Shown here: positions 1 through 6,065 of the stretch, piece after piece | How positions within the stretch are numbered: position 1 is the stretch's first letter | How the letters are laid out: each line of letters begins with the position of its first letter | Source of the DNA: Bacteroidales bacterium | GTDB lineage: Bacteria; Bacteroidota; Bacteroidia; Bacteroidales; BM520 | Direction of reading: 5' to 3' | Assembly: GCA_023230285.1 (NCBI GenBank) | Contig: JALNXP010000158.1 | Span: 1-6,065 of the forward strand | Length of the DNA stretch: 6,065 nt | Notes under the pieces: model-generated | Seen by the model: only the letters and a program-made list of their open reading frames with translations | Database searches by the model: none | Told to the model about the DNA's origin: nothing | Made by a program: the position numbers and the translations under genes

Positions 1-1498
1 CTTCAATATATTCAGGCTCGTAGAGATATTGCGGATTCGCCGGACGTATTATGCCCGACCAGCTATTGTCGACATAGACATAGTAAAAACCATTGGCATC
101 TGTCGTGACAGTAGTCTCTGTGTCAATGGAGACTAATATGTTTGGTATAGGAACACCATCTTCAGTAATATAGCCGGAAATTAGTTTTGAGTTTGCGGGT
201 CCATCTATAATTTGAAAATTGTCGATATATACGGCTGTGTTGTTTTCATTATTTGTAATTTTAATTGTGATAAAGTTCGTTTCATCGTTCAACAGTTTGC
301 TGAATAATGTCCAATTATTAGTATATCCGGATATTGAATTTTGCTCTATAATGTTAAATTCAGCTGAATATTCTGTGATTTTTATTTGTGGCGGAGTGTT
401 GTTACTGTTTGCACTGCCATTGTAGTAAAATACTATTGATGGCGTGTTTAATGCTGTAATGTTAATTTGTTGAGTGATAAGTATTCCTTCGGCATCGTTG
501 CTATAGTTGCTGCATGGAAATTTAATAGAGTTATTGTCTTCGTAGCCAACGGTGTTGTCAATTAGCCAAGCACCTTCGCCTGCCGCCGGTTGCGCTATCC
601 AACATTCCGGAAAGGTCTCAAATGTCTGACTGTACGGAAATGTTTCTGTAATAGCGCATCCTGTGGGCAGAACTGCAATGTAATCTTCTTTTGTACTGTT
701 GTCTGTAATTGTTCCATTGGCGATTGTCAGTGATACATCAAAAAGCCCACAACTACTATATGATACGTTAGGATTTTCTACTTGCGAACTCGCCGGCGTG
801 CCGCCGTCAAAAAGCCATTCGTAAGTTAAATTGTTTCCTATAGAGATGTTGGTAAACCGAACATTTTCATTCTCATGAATTATTCTGCTGTCAGAATAAA
901 ATCTTGCAGCGGGAAGAAATGGCTCGTTTGCAGCCCCGGGTGTGCAAAACAAGGAGTCCTCATTTATGACTACTCCGCTGAAATTTGTGGATTTTTTCCA
1001 GCTTTCTCCTGCGTTATTGTTTGAAAAACAATCGTTTAACTCTATCGAAGGTCCACCGGAACTCCCAATTGATGGCCATGGTGAGGTGTTTTTGAAATTT
1101 ACACTGTCTATGATGTTCTCATCAGCATCATATAAATATATCATCCTGCCACTGTTGGATAAACTGCTGCTGCCCCAATCATCGGCAATAATTCCAAAAT
1201 ATTGCCGCATTATAGCTGAGTCTTTTGCAACTACTAAATAACCTCCGGCGGAAATAGTCATTTCACCAAAAATATGGCTGTATTGTGTCTTTAAGTTGTA
1301 CCCTTGCAGTGAAATCGGACTGTCGCTGCTGTTGTATAATTCAATAAATTCATATATCGAATTTGCCGTTCCTCCCGGCGGATTGTAGAAAATCTCATTG
1401 ATTATTAATGATGATTCGTTTTCTTGACCGAAAGCCGGACAAATTGATGTAATAGTTACGACTAATACACAGAATAAAGATAGAATTAGTTTTTTCAT
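1..1498 (-). CDS. Secreted multidomain surface protein: lamin-tail, PKD, jelly-roll and carboxypeptidase-regulatory-like domains (C-terminus off window)
   Basis: The frame is open without a stop from the ATG at 1498 to the window edge, giving 499 codons. Residues 1-24 form a signal peptide (two Lys, a hydrophobic core, likely cut after AFG). There is no good lipobox, since Ile precedes C20. Residues about 31-192 look like a lamin-tail domain: it opens with LIINEIFYNP and contains YEFIELYN, SGGPSIELND and the closing CTPGAAN. Residues about 196-278 look like a PKD domain (YEWLFDGG, then FDVSLTIANG). Residues about 284-432 resemble the MAM-like 'choice-of-anchor J' jelly roll (PYSQTFETFPECW at the start, VYIDNFQI at the end). 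From about 439 a carboxypeptidase-regulatory-like beta domain begins (SGYITEDGVPIPNILVSID, TTDANGFYYV). This makes it an exported adhesion or substrate-binding type protein. No catalytic domain is visible. Such proteins in Bacteroidetes are often type IX secretion cargo, but the C-terminal sorting domain that would show this is outside the window. Export and domain types are fairly sure; the role is unknown. Confidence 0.88.
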   Translation of the reverse strand, partial: MKKLILSLFCVLVVTITSICPAFGQENESSLIINEIFYNPPGGTANSIYEFIELYNSSDSPISLQGYNLKTQYSHIFGEMTISAGGYLVVAKDSAIMRQYFGIIADDWGSSSLSNSGRMIYLYDADENIIDSVNFKNTSPWPSIGSSGGPSIELNDCFSNNNAGESWKKSTNFSGVVINEDSLFCTPGAANEPFLPAARFYSDSRIIHENENVRFTNISIGNNLTYEWLFDGGTPASSQVENPNVSYSSCGLFDVSLTIANGTITDNSTKEDYIAVLPTGCAITETFPYSQTFETFPECWIAQPAAGEGAWLIDNTVGYEDNNSIKFPCSNYSNDAEGILITQQINITALNTPSIVFYYNGSANSNNTPPQIKITEYSAEFNIIEQNSISGYTNNWTLFSKLLNDETNFITIKITNNENNTAVYIDNFQIIDGPANSKLISGYITEDGVPIPNILVSIDTETTVTTDANGFYYVYVDNSWSGIIRPANPQYLYEPEYIE

Positions 1499-1515
1499 GA
1501 TGTTTTGTTTTGATG

Positions 1516-1546
1516 TTAATTTATATATAATCGTAAAAACTCCAAA
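1516..1546 (-). promoter_or_regulatory. Candidate promoter for the secreted protein gene
   Basis: On the minus strand a TTTG (1546-1543) is followed after 19 bases by TAAATTAA (1523-1516). This resembles the Bacteroidetes -33 TTTG and -7 TAnnTTTG pair but matches only 6 of 8 positions in the -7 box. It would place a transcript start roughly 10 bases upstream of the ATG at 1498. The region is so A/T-rich that such a match could be chance. Confidence 0.3.
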
Positions 1547-1580
1547 AACGTTACCATCATTTCATGAATTTTTTTTTATA

Positions 1581-1613
1581 ATTGTCTTGACATGATTATA
1601 AAATGTATCTTTG
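1581..1613 (+). promoter_or_regulatory. Bacteroidetes-type promoter for the glmM-hydF-rseC operon
   Basis: TATCTTTG at 1606-1613 is an exact match to the Bacteroidetes -7 box TAnnTTTG. Two candidate -33 elements precede it: ATTG at 1581-1584, with a 21-base spacer that suits the Bacteroides sigma factor, and TTGACA at 1587-1592, which looks like a classic -35 but leaves only 13 bases from its end to the box. Transcription would begin around 1618-1621, leaving an A-rich leader of about 12 bases before the ATG at 1632. That leader has no Shine-Dalgarno site, as is usual in this phylum. Confidence 0.7.
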
Positions 1614-1631
1614 CAGATAAAAAATTAAAAT

Positions 1632-3017
1632 ATGACTTTGATTTCTTCTATATCCGGAATACGTGGCACTATTGGTGGTACTATCGGAAATAATTTAACT
1701 CCAATTGATATAATCAATTATACATCAGCATATTCTACAATTCTAAAGGAGACTGTAAGTCGTCCGGTTGTTGTAGTTGGTAGAGATGGTAGGGTTACAG
1801 GAGCTATGGTTCAGAGCTTGATAATCAACACTTTGATGGCAATGGGCGTTGATGTTATTGATTGCGGTTTGACAACAACTCCATCAATAGAAATGGGCAT
1901 TATCAGGGCTAAAGCTGACGGCGGCGTTATGATATCTGCAAGCCATAACCCGATGCAGTGGAATGCACTGAAATTGTTTAATGCAAATGGTGAATTTATT
2001 GATGCTGAAACAGGTAACAGAATTAAGGGAATTATAAATGATTCTTGTTTTCAATATTCTGATTATCAATTTATTGGCTCTTGCGAAACTGTTGACGACT
2101 TGTTGTGTTATCATATAGATAAAATATTGTCGTTGCCATATATAGATTGCGAGAAAATCAAAAATGCTGATTTTAAAGTTGCTGTTGACGGCATAAATTC
2201 TACAGGAGGAATTGCGGTGCCGCTTTTGCTTAAGAAATTGGGCGTTAAAGAGGAAAATATTTATCGTGAAAATTGTGATATTAATGGCGAATTTGCCCAT
2301 GATCCGGAACCACTTGCGAAAAATTTGACACAACTGTCTAAGATAGTGACAGATAACGGCTGTAATTTAGGTATCGCTGTTGACCCTGATGTTGACAGAC
2401 TTGCTTTTATGTCGGAGAATGGAGAATATTTTGGTGAAGAGTATACTTTGGTAGCTTGCGCTGATTTTGTTTTGCAGCAAAAATCCGGAAATACGGTGTC
2501 TAATCTGTCGTCTTCGCGTGCATTGAATGATTTGACGGAGCAATATGCCTGCTCTTATTATAGCGCAGCTGTCGGCGAAGTTAATGTGGTAGATAAAATG
2601 AAAGCTGTTGGTGCTGTGATAGGCGGCGAAGGTAACGGCGGTGTAATACTTCCTGAATTGCACTATGGACGTGACGCACTTCTTGGCATTGCATTGATAC
2701 TTAGCTATTTGGCGAAAACAGAAAAGAAAATGACTCAATTGAGAGCATCATATCCTAATTATTTTATGGCAAAAGATAAAATCGTACTGAAATCAAAAGT
2801 CGACTTTAATATTATAAAAAATATTGTGAAAAATGCTGTTACTAATGGCAAATTTAATGAAAGTGACGGATTGAAAATAGATTTTTCGGATTCTTGGGTA
2901 CATCTGCGAACTTCAAATACGGAACCTGTTATCAGAGTTTATGCGGAAGCAAAGTCTATGGAAGAAGCCGATTTTATCGCTAAAACAGTTATGCAGTTAA
3001 TTATCAATAATATATAA
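1632..3017 (+). CDS. glmM: Phosphoglucosamine mutase, GlmM-type alpha-D-phosphohexomutase
   Basis: This cytoplasmic enzyme most likely interconverts glucosamine-6-phosphate and glucosamine-1-phosphate on the way to UDP-GlcNAc for peptidoglycan and lipid A. The 461-residue length is normal for the family and all four active-site loops are present. The phosphoserine loop is ISASHNP (residues 101-107, catalytic S104). The metal-binding loop is DPDVDR (251-256). The sugar-specificity loop is GEGNGG (332-337). The phosphate-binding loop runs RTSNTEPVIRVY (426-437). The N-terminus SISGIRGTIGG is also typical. GEGNGG belongs to the archaeal/Bacteroidetes GlmM branch; enterobacterial GlmM has a different loop there. 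Family membership is near certain. The substrate could also be a hexose phosphate (phosphomanno- or phosphoglucomutase), which the sequence alone does not exclude. The start is fixed by the upstream promoter and the family N-terminus. It is the first gene of the operon, and its stop lies 2 bases before hydF. Confidence 0.9.
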   Translation: MTLISSISGIRGTIGGTIGNNLTPIDIINYTSAYSTILKETVSRPVVVVGRDGRVTGAMVQSLIINTLMAMGVDVIDCGLTTTPSIEMGIIRAKADGGVMISASHNPMQWNALKLFNANGEFIDAETGNRIKGIINDSCFQYSDYQFIGSCETVDDLLCYHIDKILSLPYIDCEKIKNADFKVAVDGINSTGGIAVPLLLKKLGVKEENIYRENCDINGEFAHDPEPLAKNLTQLSKIVTDNGCNLGIAVDPDVDRLAFMSENGEYFGEEYTLVACADFVLQQKSGNTVSNLSSSRALNDLTEQYACSYYSAAVGEVNVVDKMKAVGAVIGGEGNGGVILPELHYGRDALLGIALILSYLAKTEKKMTQLRASYPNYFMAKDKIVLKSKVDFNIIKNIVKNAVTNGKFNESDGLKIDFSDSWVHLRTSNTEPVIRVYAEAKSMEEADFIAKTVMQLIINNI

Positions 3018-3019
3018 TT

Positions 3020-4225
3020 ATGATTTCAAAAGACCAACGTATACATATCGCAATTTTTGGAAGACGGAATTATGGTAAAAGTTCTTTTATTAATGCTATT
3101 GGAGGACAAGATATTGCTATAGTTTCCGATGTTGCCGGTACTACGACCGACCCAGTTAAGAAAACTATCGAAATTCACGGACTTGGTCCTGCTGTGATGA
3201 TTGATACTGCCGGCATAGACGATTCCGGTGAACTCGGCGAGAAAAGAGTCGAGAAAAGTTTTGCCGTTATAAATCAAATAGATATCGCTATTTTAATGTT
3301 GTGCGACAATACCTTCGATGATGTTGAACGCTATGTCATAAGGCGTTTGACAGACAATAAGGTTAATTTTATTGTTATATATAATAAGGTAGATATTGCT
3401 TTGCCCGATAAAACTTTTGTTGAGAAAGTTGAAAAAGAGATAGGCGATAAAATATTGATGTTTTCTTCTAAAGAGCCTGATATACAGCTTGTTGTAGATA
3501 AATTGGTGGATAAATTACCCGATACTGTGTATAATGATAATGACTTGTTTCGTGGCGTAGTTGGTAAAGGTGAACTTGTTGTTCTGGTTACACCTATAGA
3601 TTCTGCAGCTCCTGAAGGACGAATGATACTGCCTCAGGTTCAGTCGATTAGGAATGTTTTAGACCATGATGCGATTAATGTGGTTTGTAAAGAAACTGAT
3701 TTATCGCGGGTTCTCAATGAATATAAGATAAAGCCGGCGTTGGTCGTTACTGATAGTCAGGCATTTAAATATGTTGCATCTATAGTTCCGGAAGATATTC
3801 CTCTGACAGGTTTTAGTCTTGTTTTAGCACGATTAAAAGGAAATTATACAAAGTATTTGGAAGGTACGCCGCAAATTTCCAAACTTAAAGATGGTGATAA
3901 AATTTTGATTTTAGAGTCTTGCGCTCATCATCCTACTTGCGAAGATATAGGCAGGGTTAAGTTGCCTGCACTGTTGAGTAAGTTTACTTCTAAAGAGCTG
4001 TCATTTACAGTTTTATCCGGTTTTACGCCTCTGCCAGGAAATATTACCGATTATGCTATGGTTATTCAATGCGGCGGCTGCGTTTTTACAAGAAAACAGC
4101 TTGAAAGTAGATTAAGACCTGTCATAAACGCAGGTATTCCGGTGTCAAATTACGGTATGACAATAGCTTACGTCACAGGCATTTTTGACCGCGCCGTAAA
4201 AGGTCTGCAACAACGTGTTTTCTAA
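3020..4225 (+). CDS. hydF: [FeFe]-hydrogenase maturation GTPase HydF
   Basis: HydF is the scaffold on which HydE and HydG products assemble the 2Fe subcluster of the H-cluster, and it transfers that unit to apo-hydrogenase. The 401-residue protein has the family's three parts. The N-terminal GTPase domain (about 1-165) carries G1 GRRNYGKSS (14-22), G2 Thr in GTTTDP (40-45), G3 DTAG (62-65), G4 NKVD (122-125) and a likely G5 SSK (149-151). A dimerisation segment follows (about 175-265). The C-terminal cluster domain has C301-x-H303, then 47 residues, then C351-GG-C354, which fits the HydF pattern CxHx(46-53)CxxC that binds a [4Fe-4S] cluster. The signatures HHPTCEDIGRVKLP and QCGGC are characteristic and separate it from the related GTPase MnmE/TrmE. 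It starts 2 bases after glmM and so is probably cotranscribed and possibly translationally coupled. HydE, HydG and the hydrogenase are not in the window. Confidence 0.95.
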   Translation: MISKDQRIHIAIFGRRNYGKSSFINAIGGQDIAIVSDVAGTTTDPVKKTIEIHGLGPAVMIDTAGIDDSGELGEKRVEKSFAVINQIDIAILMLCDNTFDDVERYVIRRLTDNKVNFIVIYNKVDIALPDKTFVEKVEKEIGDKILMFSSKEPDIQLVVDKLVDKLPDTVYNDNDLFRGVVGKGELVVLVTPIDSAAPEGRMILPQVQSIRNVLDHDAINVVCKETDLSRVLNEYKIKPALVVTDSQAFKYVASIVPEDIPLTGFSLVLARLKGNYTKYLEGTPQISKLKDGDKILILESCAHHPTCEDIGRVKLPALLSKFTSKELSFTVLSGFTPLPGNITDYAMVIQCGGCVFTRKQLESRLRPVINAGIPVSNYGMTIAYVTGIFDRAVKGLQQRVF

Positions 4226-4241
4226 CAGATAAAATTTTATC

Positions 4242-4676
4242 ATGAAACAAAATATAGAACATTCCGGCATCATTACATCTATAAATGACTTAACAATTGA
4301 TGTGCAAATTGAATCTAATGCAAGTTGTGGAGCTTGTGCCGCTAAAAGAATGTGCGGCATGACTGAAACACAAACCAAGACAATTAAAGTATTGAAGAAA
4401 AATGGCTCTATCACCGGCGAACAAATTGATGATACAAACTATAAGGTCGGTGATAAAGTTGTTGTCGGCGTGGCTTCTGCGATGGGATTACGTGCCGTCA
4501 GATTGTCATATCTTTATCCAACTTTATTGTTAGTTGCTTCTCTGATGATTGCTATTGAAATGTTTGATAGTGAGGGTGTTGCAGCACTTGTCTCTATTGC
4601 TGTAGTTGCTGTTTACTATTTTGTCCTTTGGCTGTTTAGAAATAAAAATAAAGTAAGGTTTTATATATATAAGTAA
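4242..4676 (+). CDS. rseC: RseC/MucC-family membrane protein (SoxR-reducing system type)
   Basis: This 144-residue protein has the RseC family layout. An N-terminal cytoplasmic domain opens with HSGIITSINDLTIDVQI and carries a Cys cluster C29-x2-C32-x5-C38 (SCGACAAKRMCG). A linker rich in VGDKVVVGV follows. Two transmembrane helices come next (about 89-107 and 112-132), then a short basic tail. Family members are linked to the Rnf/Rsx electron-transport complex and to SoxR reduction in enterobacteria. The cysteines may bind a metal or iron-sulfur cluster, but this is inference. In many Bacteroidetes this gene sits directly before rnfB. Here it is the last gene of the operon, 16 bases after hydF, and is followed by a convergent transporter operon. 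The length is typical, so it appears intact. Confidence 0.85.
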   Translation: MKQNIEHSGIITSINDLTIDVQIESNASCGACAAKRMCGMTETQTKTIKVLKKNGSITGEQIDDTNYKVGDKVVVGVASAMGLRAVRLSYLYPTLLLVASLMIAIEMFDSEGVAALVSIAVVAVYYFVLWLFRNKNKVRFYIYK

Positions 4677-4704
4677 GCACTGCTAATATAATTAGACAAT
4701 ATTT

Positions 4705-4742
4705 AACCTAAAAAAATGCGTGTTAACGCAAAAAATTAGGTT
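4705..4742 (-). terminator. Nested hairpin, intrinsic terminator for the ABC operon
   Basis: The core is a 5-bp stem, TGCGT (4717-4721) with ACGCA (4726-4730), and a 4-base loop. Read on the minus strand it is followed by seven T (4716-4710), a standard Rho-independent terminator. It is wrapped in an outer perfect 7-bp repeat, AACCTAA (4705-4711) with TTAGGTT (4736-4742), separated from the core by five A on each side. The outer right arm contains the permease stop codon (4736-4738). On the plus strand no T-run follows the core, so termination of rseC transcripts there is doubtful. Confidence 0.75.
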
Positions 4743-5557
4743 AGAATAGCTCTTTTTGATTGCAACTTTTTAATAATCAATGTGATGACATAAATAAATG
4801 TCAATACAAAAATTATTGAAGCTCCTGAAGGTATGTTGAGCCACCATGATGTTAAAATGCCTGCAAAACACGAAATTATGTTAAATAAGAAGGAATAGAT
4901 TATTATTTTTTTGAAATTCTGCGTGATGATATTTGCGGCGGATTGCCCTATGCTTAGCATAGAAATCACTAAAACTATACCGGATACTTTAATGTTTATT
5001 ACTATTGTCAAAGCTGTGAATATCATTAATAAACAATTGATAAGCAGTACGTTTAAGTGTCTTGTTTTGGCAAATTCTTCATCAAAAGATATAAAAAGAA
5101 TTTTGTGATAATTGAGGCTGAACCATACAACTAATATCAAGCATAGAGTTGCGGATATATAGATGTCAAGGTTAGATACAGCTAAGATGTTTCCGAAGAG
5201 ATAGCCTATTAAATCAGGTGCATATCCGCGAGAGAGGTAGATAAAAATAATGCCGAGAGCCATTCCGACAGACCAAAACATGCCGATAGCTGAATCTTCG
5301 CGGAGTCCTTTTTTGCGTGATAAAAGTTCTATGCCTAAAGCACTGGCTACGGCAAAGACGGAGCTTCCAATGATGGTATTTATCCCGATAAGATAAGCTA
5401 ATCCAATGCCGCCGAAAGAAGCGTGAGTGATACCTCCGGAAATTAATACTTTGCGCTTAATGACAACCCAACTGCCGATGATGGCACTCGAAATGCTGCA
5501 TAAAACGCTTATTATTAGTGCGTTGGTGATAAACTTGTATGATAAGAAATCAATCAT
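4736..5557 (-). CDS. Metal ABC transporter permease, ZnuB/MntB (ABC-3) family
   Basis: This inner-membrane permease of a divalent-metal importer has 273 residues, normal for the family, with about eight hydrophobic helices (for example 9-33, 48-74, 90-108, 129-147, 168-188, 218-237, 243-263). Recognisable family stretches are SGGITHASFGG (40-50), EDSAIGMFWSVGMALG (87-102), the loop SFDEEFAKTRHLNV (157-170), which should contact the ATPase, VSGIVLVISMLSIGQSAAN (191-209), and NIPSGASIIFVL near the end. The metal cannot be read from sequence: Zn, Mn or Fe are all possible. In the 191-209 segment the family usually has Pro where this protein has G204. The ATG at 5557 lies inside the end of the ATPase gene (8-base overlap), which indicates coupled translation. 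The gene ends within the terminator repeat. Confidence 0.9.
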   Translation of the reverse strand: MIDFLSYKFITNALIISVLCSISSAIIGSWVVIKRKVLISGGITHASFGGIGLAYLIGINTIIGSSVFAVASALGIELLSRKKGLREDSAIGMFWSVGMALGIIFIYLSRGYAPDLIGYLFGNILAVSNLDIYISATLCLILVVWFSLNYHKILFISFDEEFAKTRHLNVLLINCLLMIFTALTIVINIKVSGIVLVISMLSIGQSAANIITQNFKKIIIYSFLFNIISCFAGILTSWWLNIPSGASIIFVLTFIYVITLIIKKLQSKRAILT

Positions 5558-6065
5558 GGTTGTGATCTTTTAAGATGGTGTGCGGTATGGTTCCGTGTGT
5601 TATCAATCGAATAGGACAATTATAGGCACTTAAAACTTCTTCCGTTATGATGTTAGATTCGTGATAGTACAATTCTTTATTGACACAAGCTATAGTTTTG
5701 ATGTGATTTGTGATAGAGCCTATGTCGTGAGATACTAATAGAAAAGAAGATACATCAGACATTTCATCTAAGTATTTGTATAGCTCAAATTCGCTATTTT
5801 TGTCAATGTAAGTGTTAGGCTCATCTAAGAGCAATAAGTCTGGTTTGGAGATTAATGCTCTGCATAACAGTGTTTTCTGTCGTTGACCGCCGGAAAGTTC
5901 GCCGAGAGATTTATGCCTGATGTCAGCGATTTGCATTTTAGTTAGAAGTTCTTCACAATCATTGGAATATTTCTTTTTTAATTTATTAAAATTGTTGACA
6001 GGCTTTTGTTTTGTGTTAAAACCGGTACCCATCAGTCCTGAAAACACAACATCTTCAACGCTTAT
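5550..6065 (-). CDS. Metal ABC transporter ATP-binding protein, ZnuC/MntB-partner type (N-terminus off window)
   Basis: The C-terminal 171 residues of an ABC ATPase are present. The frame is open to the right edge and already reads ISVEDVVFSGLMG there, the usual family segment just after the Q-loop. A GTG at 6047 is therefore an internal Val, not a start. Walker A and the Q-loop must lie outside the window. Visible motifs are the signature LSGGQRQ (LSGGQ at 5883-5897), Walker B LLLLDEP (5817-5837), a D-loop reading NTYID, and the H-loop His in LVSHD (5727-5729). The tail NCPIRLITHGTIPHT with a final HNHD is typical of ATPases paired with ABC-3 permeases. It energises uptake by the permease encoded next, whose start it overlaps by 8 bases. 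The metal-binding protein gene is presumably upstream, beyond the edge. The gene is cut by the window and does not look truncated. Confidence 0.92.
   Translation of the reverse strand: MSVEDVVFSGLMGTGFNTKQKPVNNFNKLKKKYSNDCEELLTKMQIADIRHKSLGELSGGQRQKTLLCRALISKPDLLLLDEPNTYIDKNSEFELYKYLDEMSDVSSFLLVSHDIGSITNHIKTIACVNKELYYHESNIITEEVLSAYNCPIRLITHGTIPHTILKDHNHD

Noticed and set aside
1..60. Lipoprotein signal at C20 of the secreted protein.
   Set aside because: The residues before the Cys (TSI) do not fit a lipobox, while an AFG cleavage site four residues later fits signal peptidase I.
219..1241. Two plus-strand open frames, 68 and 99 codons long (219-425 and 942-1241).
   Set aside because: Both lie antisense inside the continuous minus-strand frame of the secreted protein, which has a signal peptide and recognisable domains. 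Their translations show no family features.
1884..2738. Minus-strand open frames opposite the mutase gene (1884-2333 and 2367-2738).
   Set aside because: They are antisense to a confidently identified gene with all active-site loops, and their translations look like random low-complexity peptides.
3026..3277. Minus-strand frame of 83 codons opposite the HydF GTPase domain.
   Set aside because: It is fully antisense to the conserved G1-G3 region of hydF, with no recognisable product.
4145..4414. Minus-strand frame of 89 codons across the hydF-rseC junction.
   Set aside because: It is antisense to the ends of two well-supported genes, with no promoter or family match seen.
4911..5108. Plus-strand frame of 65 codons opposite the ABC permease.
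   Set aside because: It is antisense to a conserved membrane protein gene, and its translation has no recognisable features.
6045..6047. GTG as the start codon of the ATPase gene.
   Set aside because: The same frame continues to the edge with the family-typical residues ISVEDVV, and a start here would remove Walker A and the Q-loop.

Overview
The window is A+T-rich and reads like an anaerobic member of the Bacteroidetes, probably Bacteroidales. Three things support this. An exact TAnnTTTG -7 promoter box lies upstream of the plus-strand operon. The starts are preceded by A/T-rich sequence instead of Shine-Dalgarno sites. The gene content includes a secreted LTD/PKD/jelly-roll multidomain protein, a GlmM with the GEGNGG loop, a [FeFe]-hydrogenase maturase and an RseC-family protein. 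I cannot assign a genus.

Layout. Positions 1-1498 (minus) hold the first 499 codons of a large secreted multidomain surface protein whose C-terminus lies outside the window. Positions 1499-1631 are a divergent intergenic region with a good Bacteroidetes-type promoter facing right and a weaker candidate facing left. Positions 1632-4676 (plus) are a tight three-gene cluster: a GlmM-type phosphohexomutase, HydF, and an RseC-family membrane protein. The gaps are 2 and 16 bases, so they are probably one transcript from the promoter at about 1581-1613. Positions 4677-4735 are a short convergent gap dominated by a nested inverted repeat that works as a terminator for the minus strand. Positions 4736-6065 (minus) hold a metal-type ABC permease and, overlapping its start by 8 bases, the C-terminal part of its ATPase, which runs off the right edge.

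How the genes fit together. GlmM supplies glucosamine-1-phosphate for the cell envelope. HydF carries and delivers the 2Fe subcluster of [FeFe]-hydrogenase, so the host very likely makes H2 or oxidises it, although HydE, HydG and the hydrogenase are not here. RseC-family proteins usually travel with the Rnf electron-transport genes, so finding one behind hydF gives the operon a redox/iron-sulfur flavour. The ABC genes form a divalent-metal (Zn/Mn/Fe) importer whose binding protein and ATPase N-terminus lie outside the window. Most of the window is recognisable gene families. I see no RNA gene, CRISPR array, insertion sequence or clear new system. The points most worth a second look are the hydF/rseC pairing and the architecture of the left-edge surface protein.
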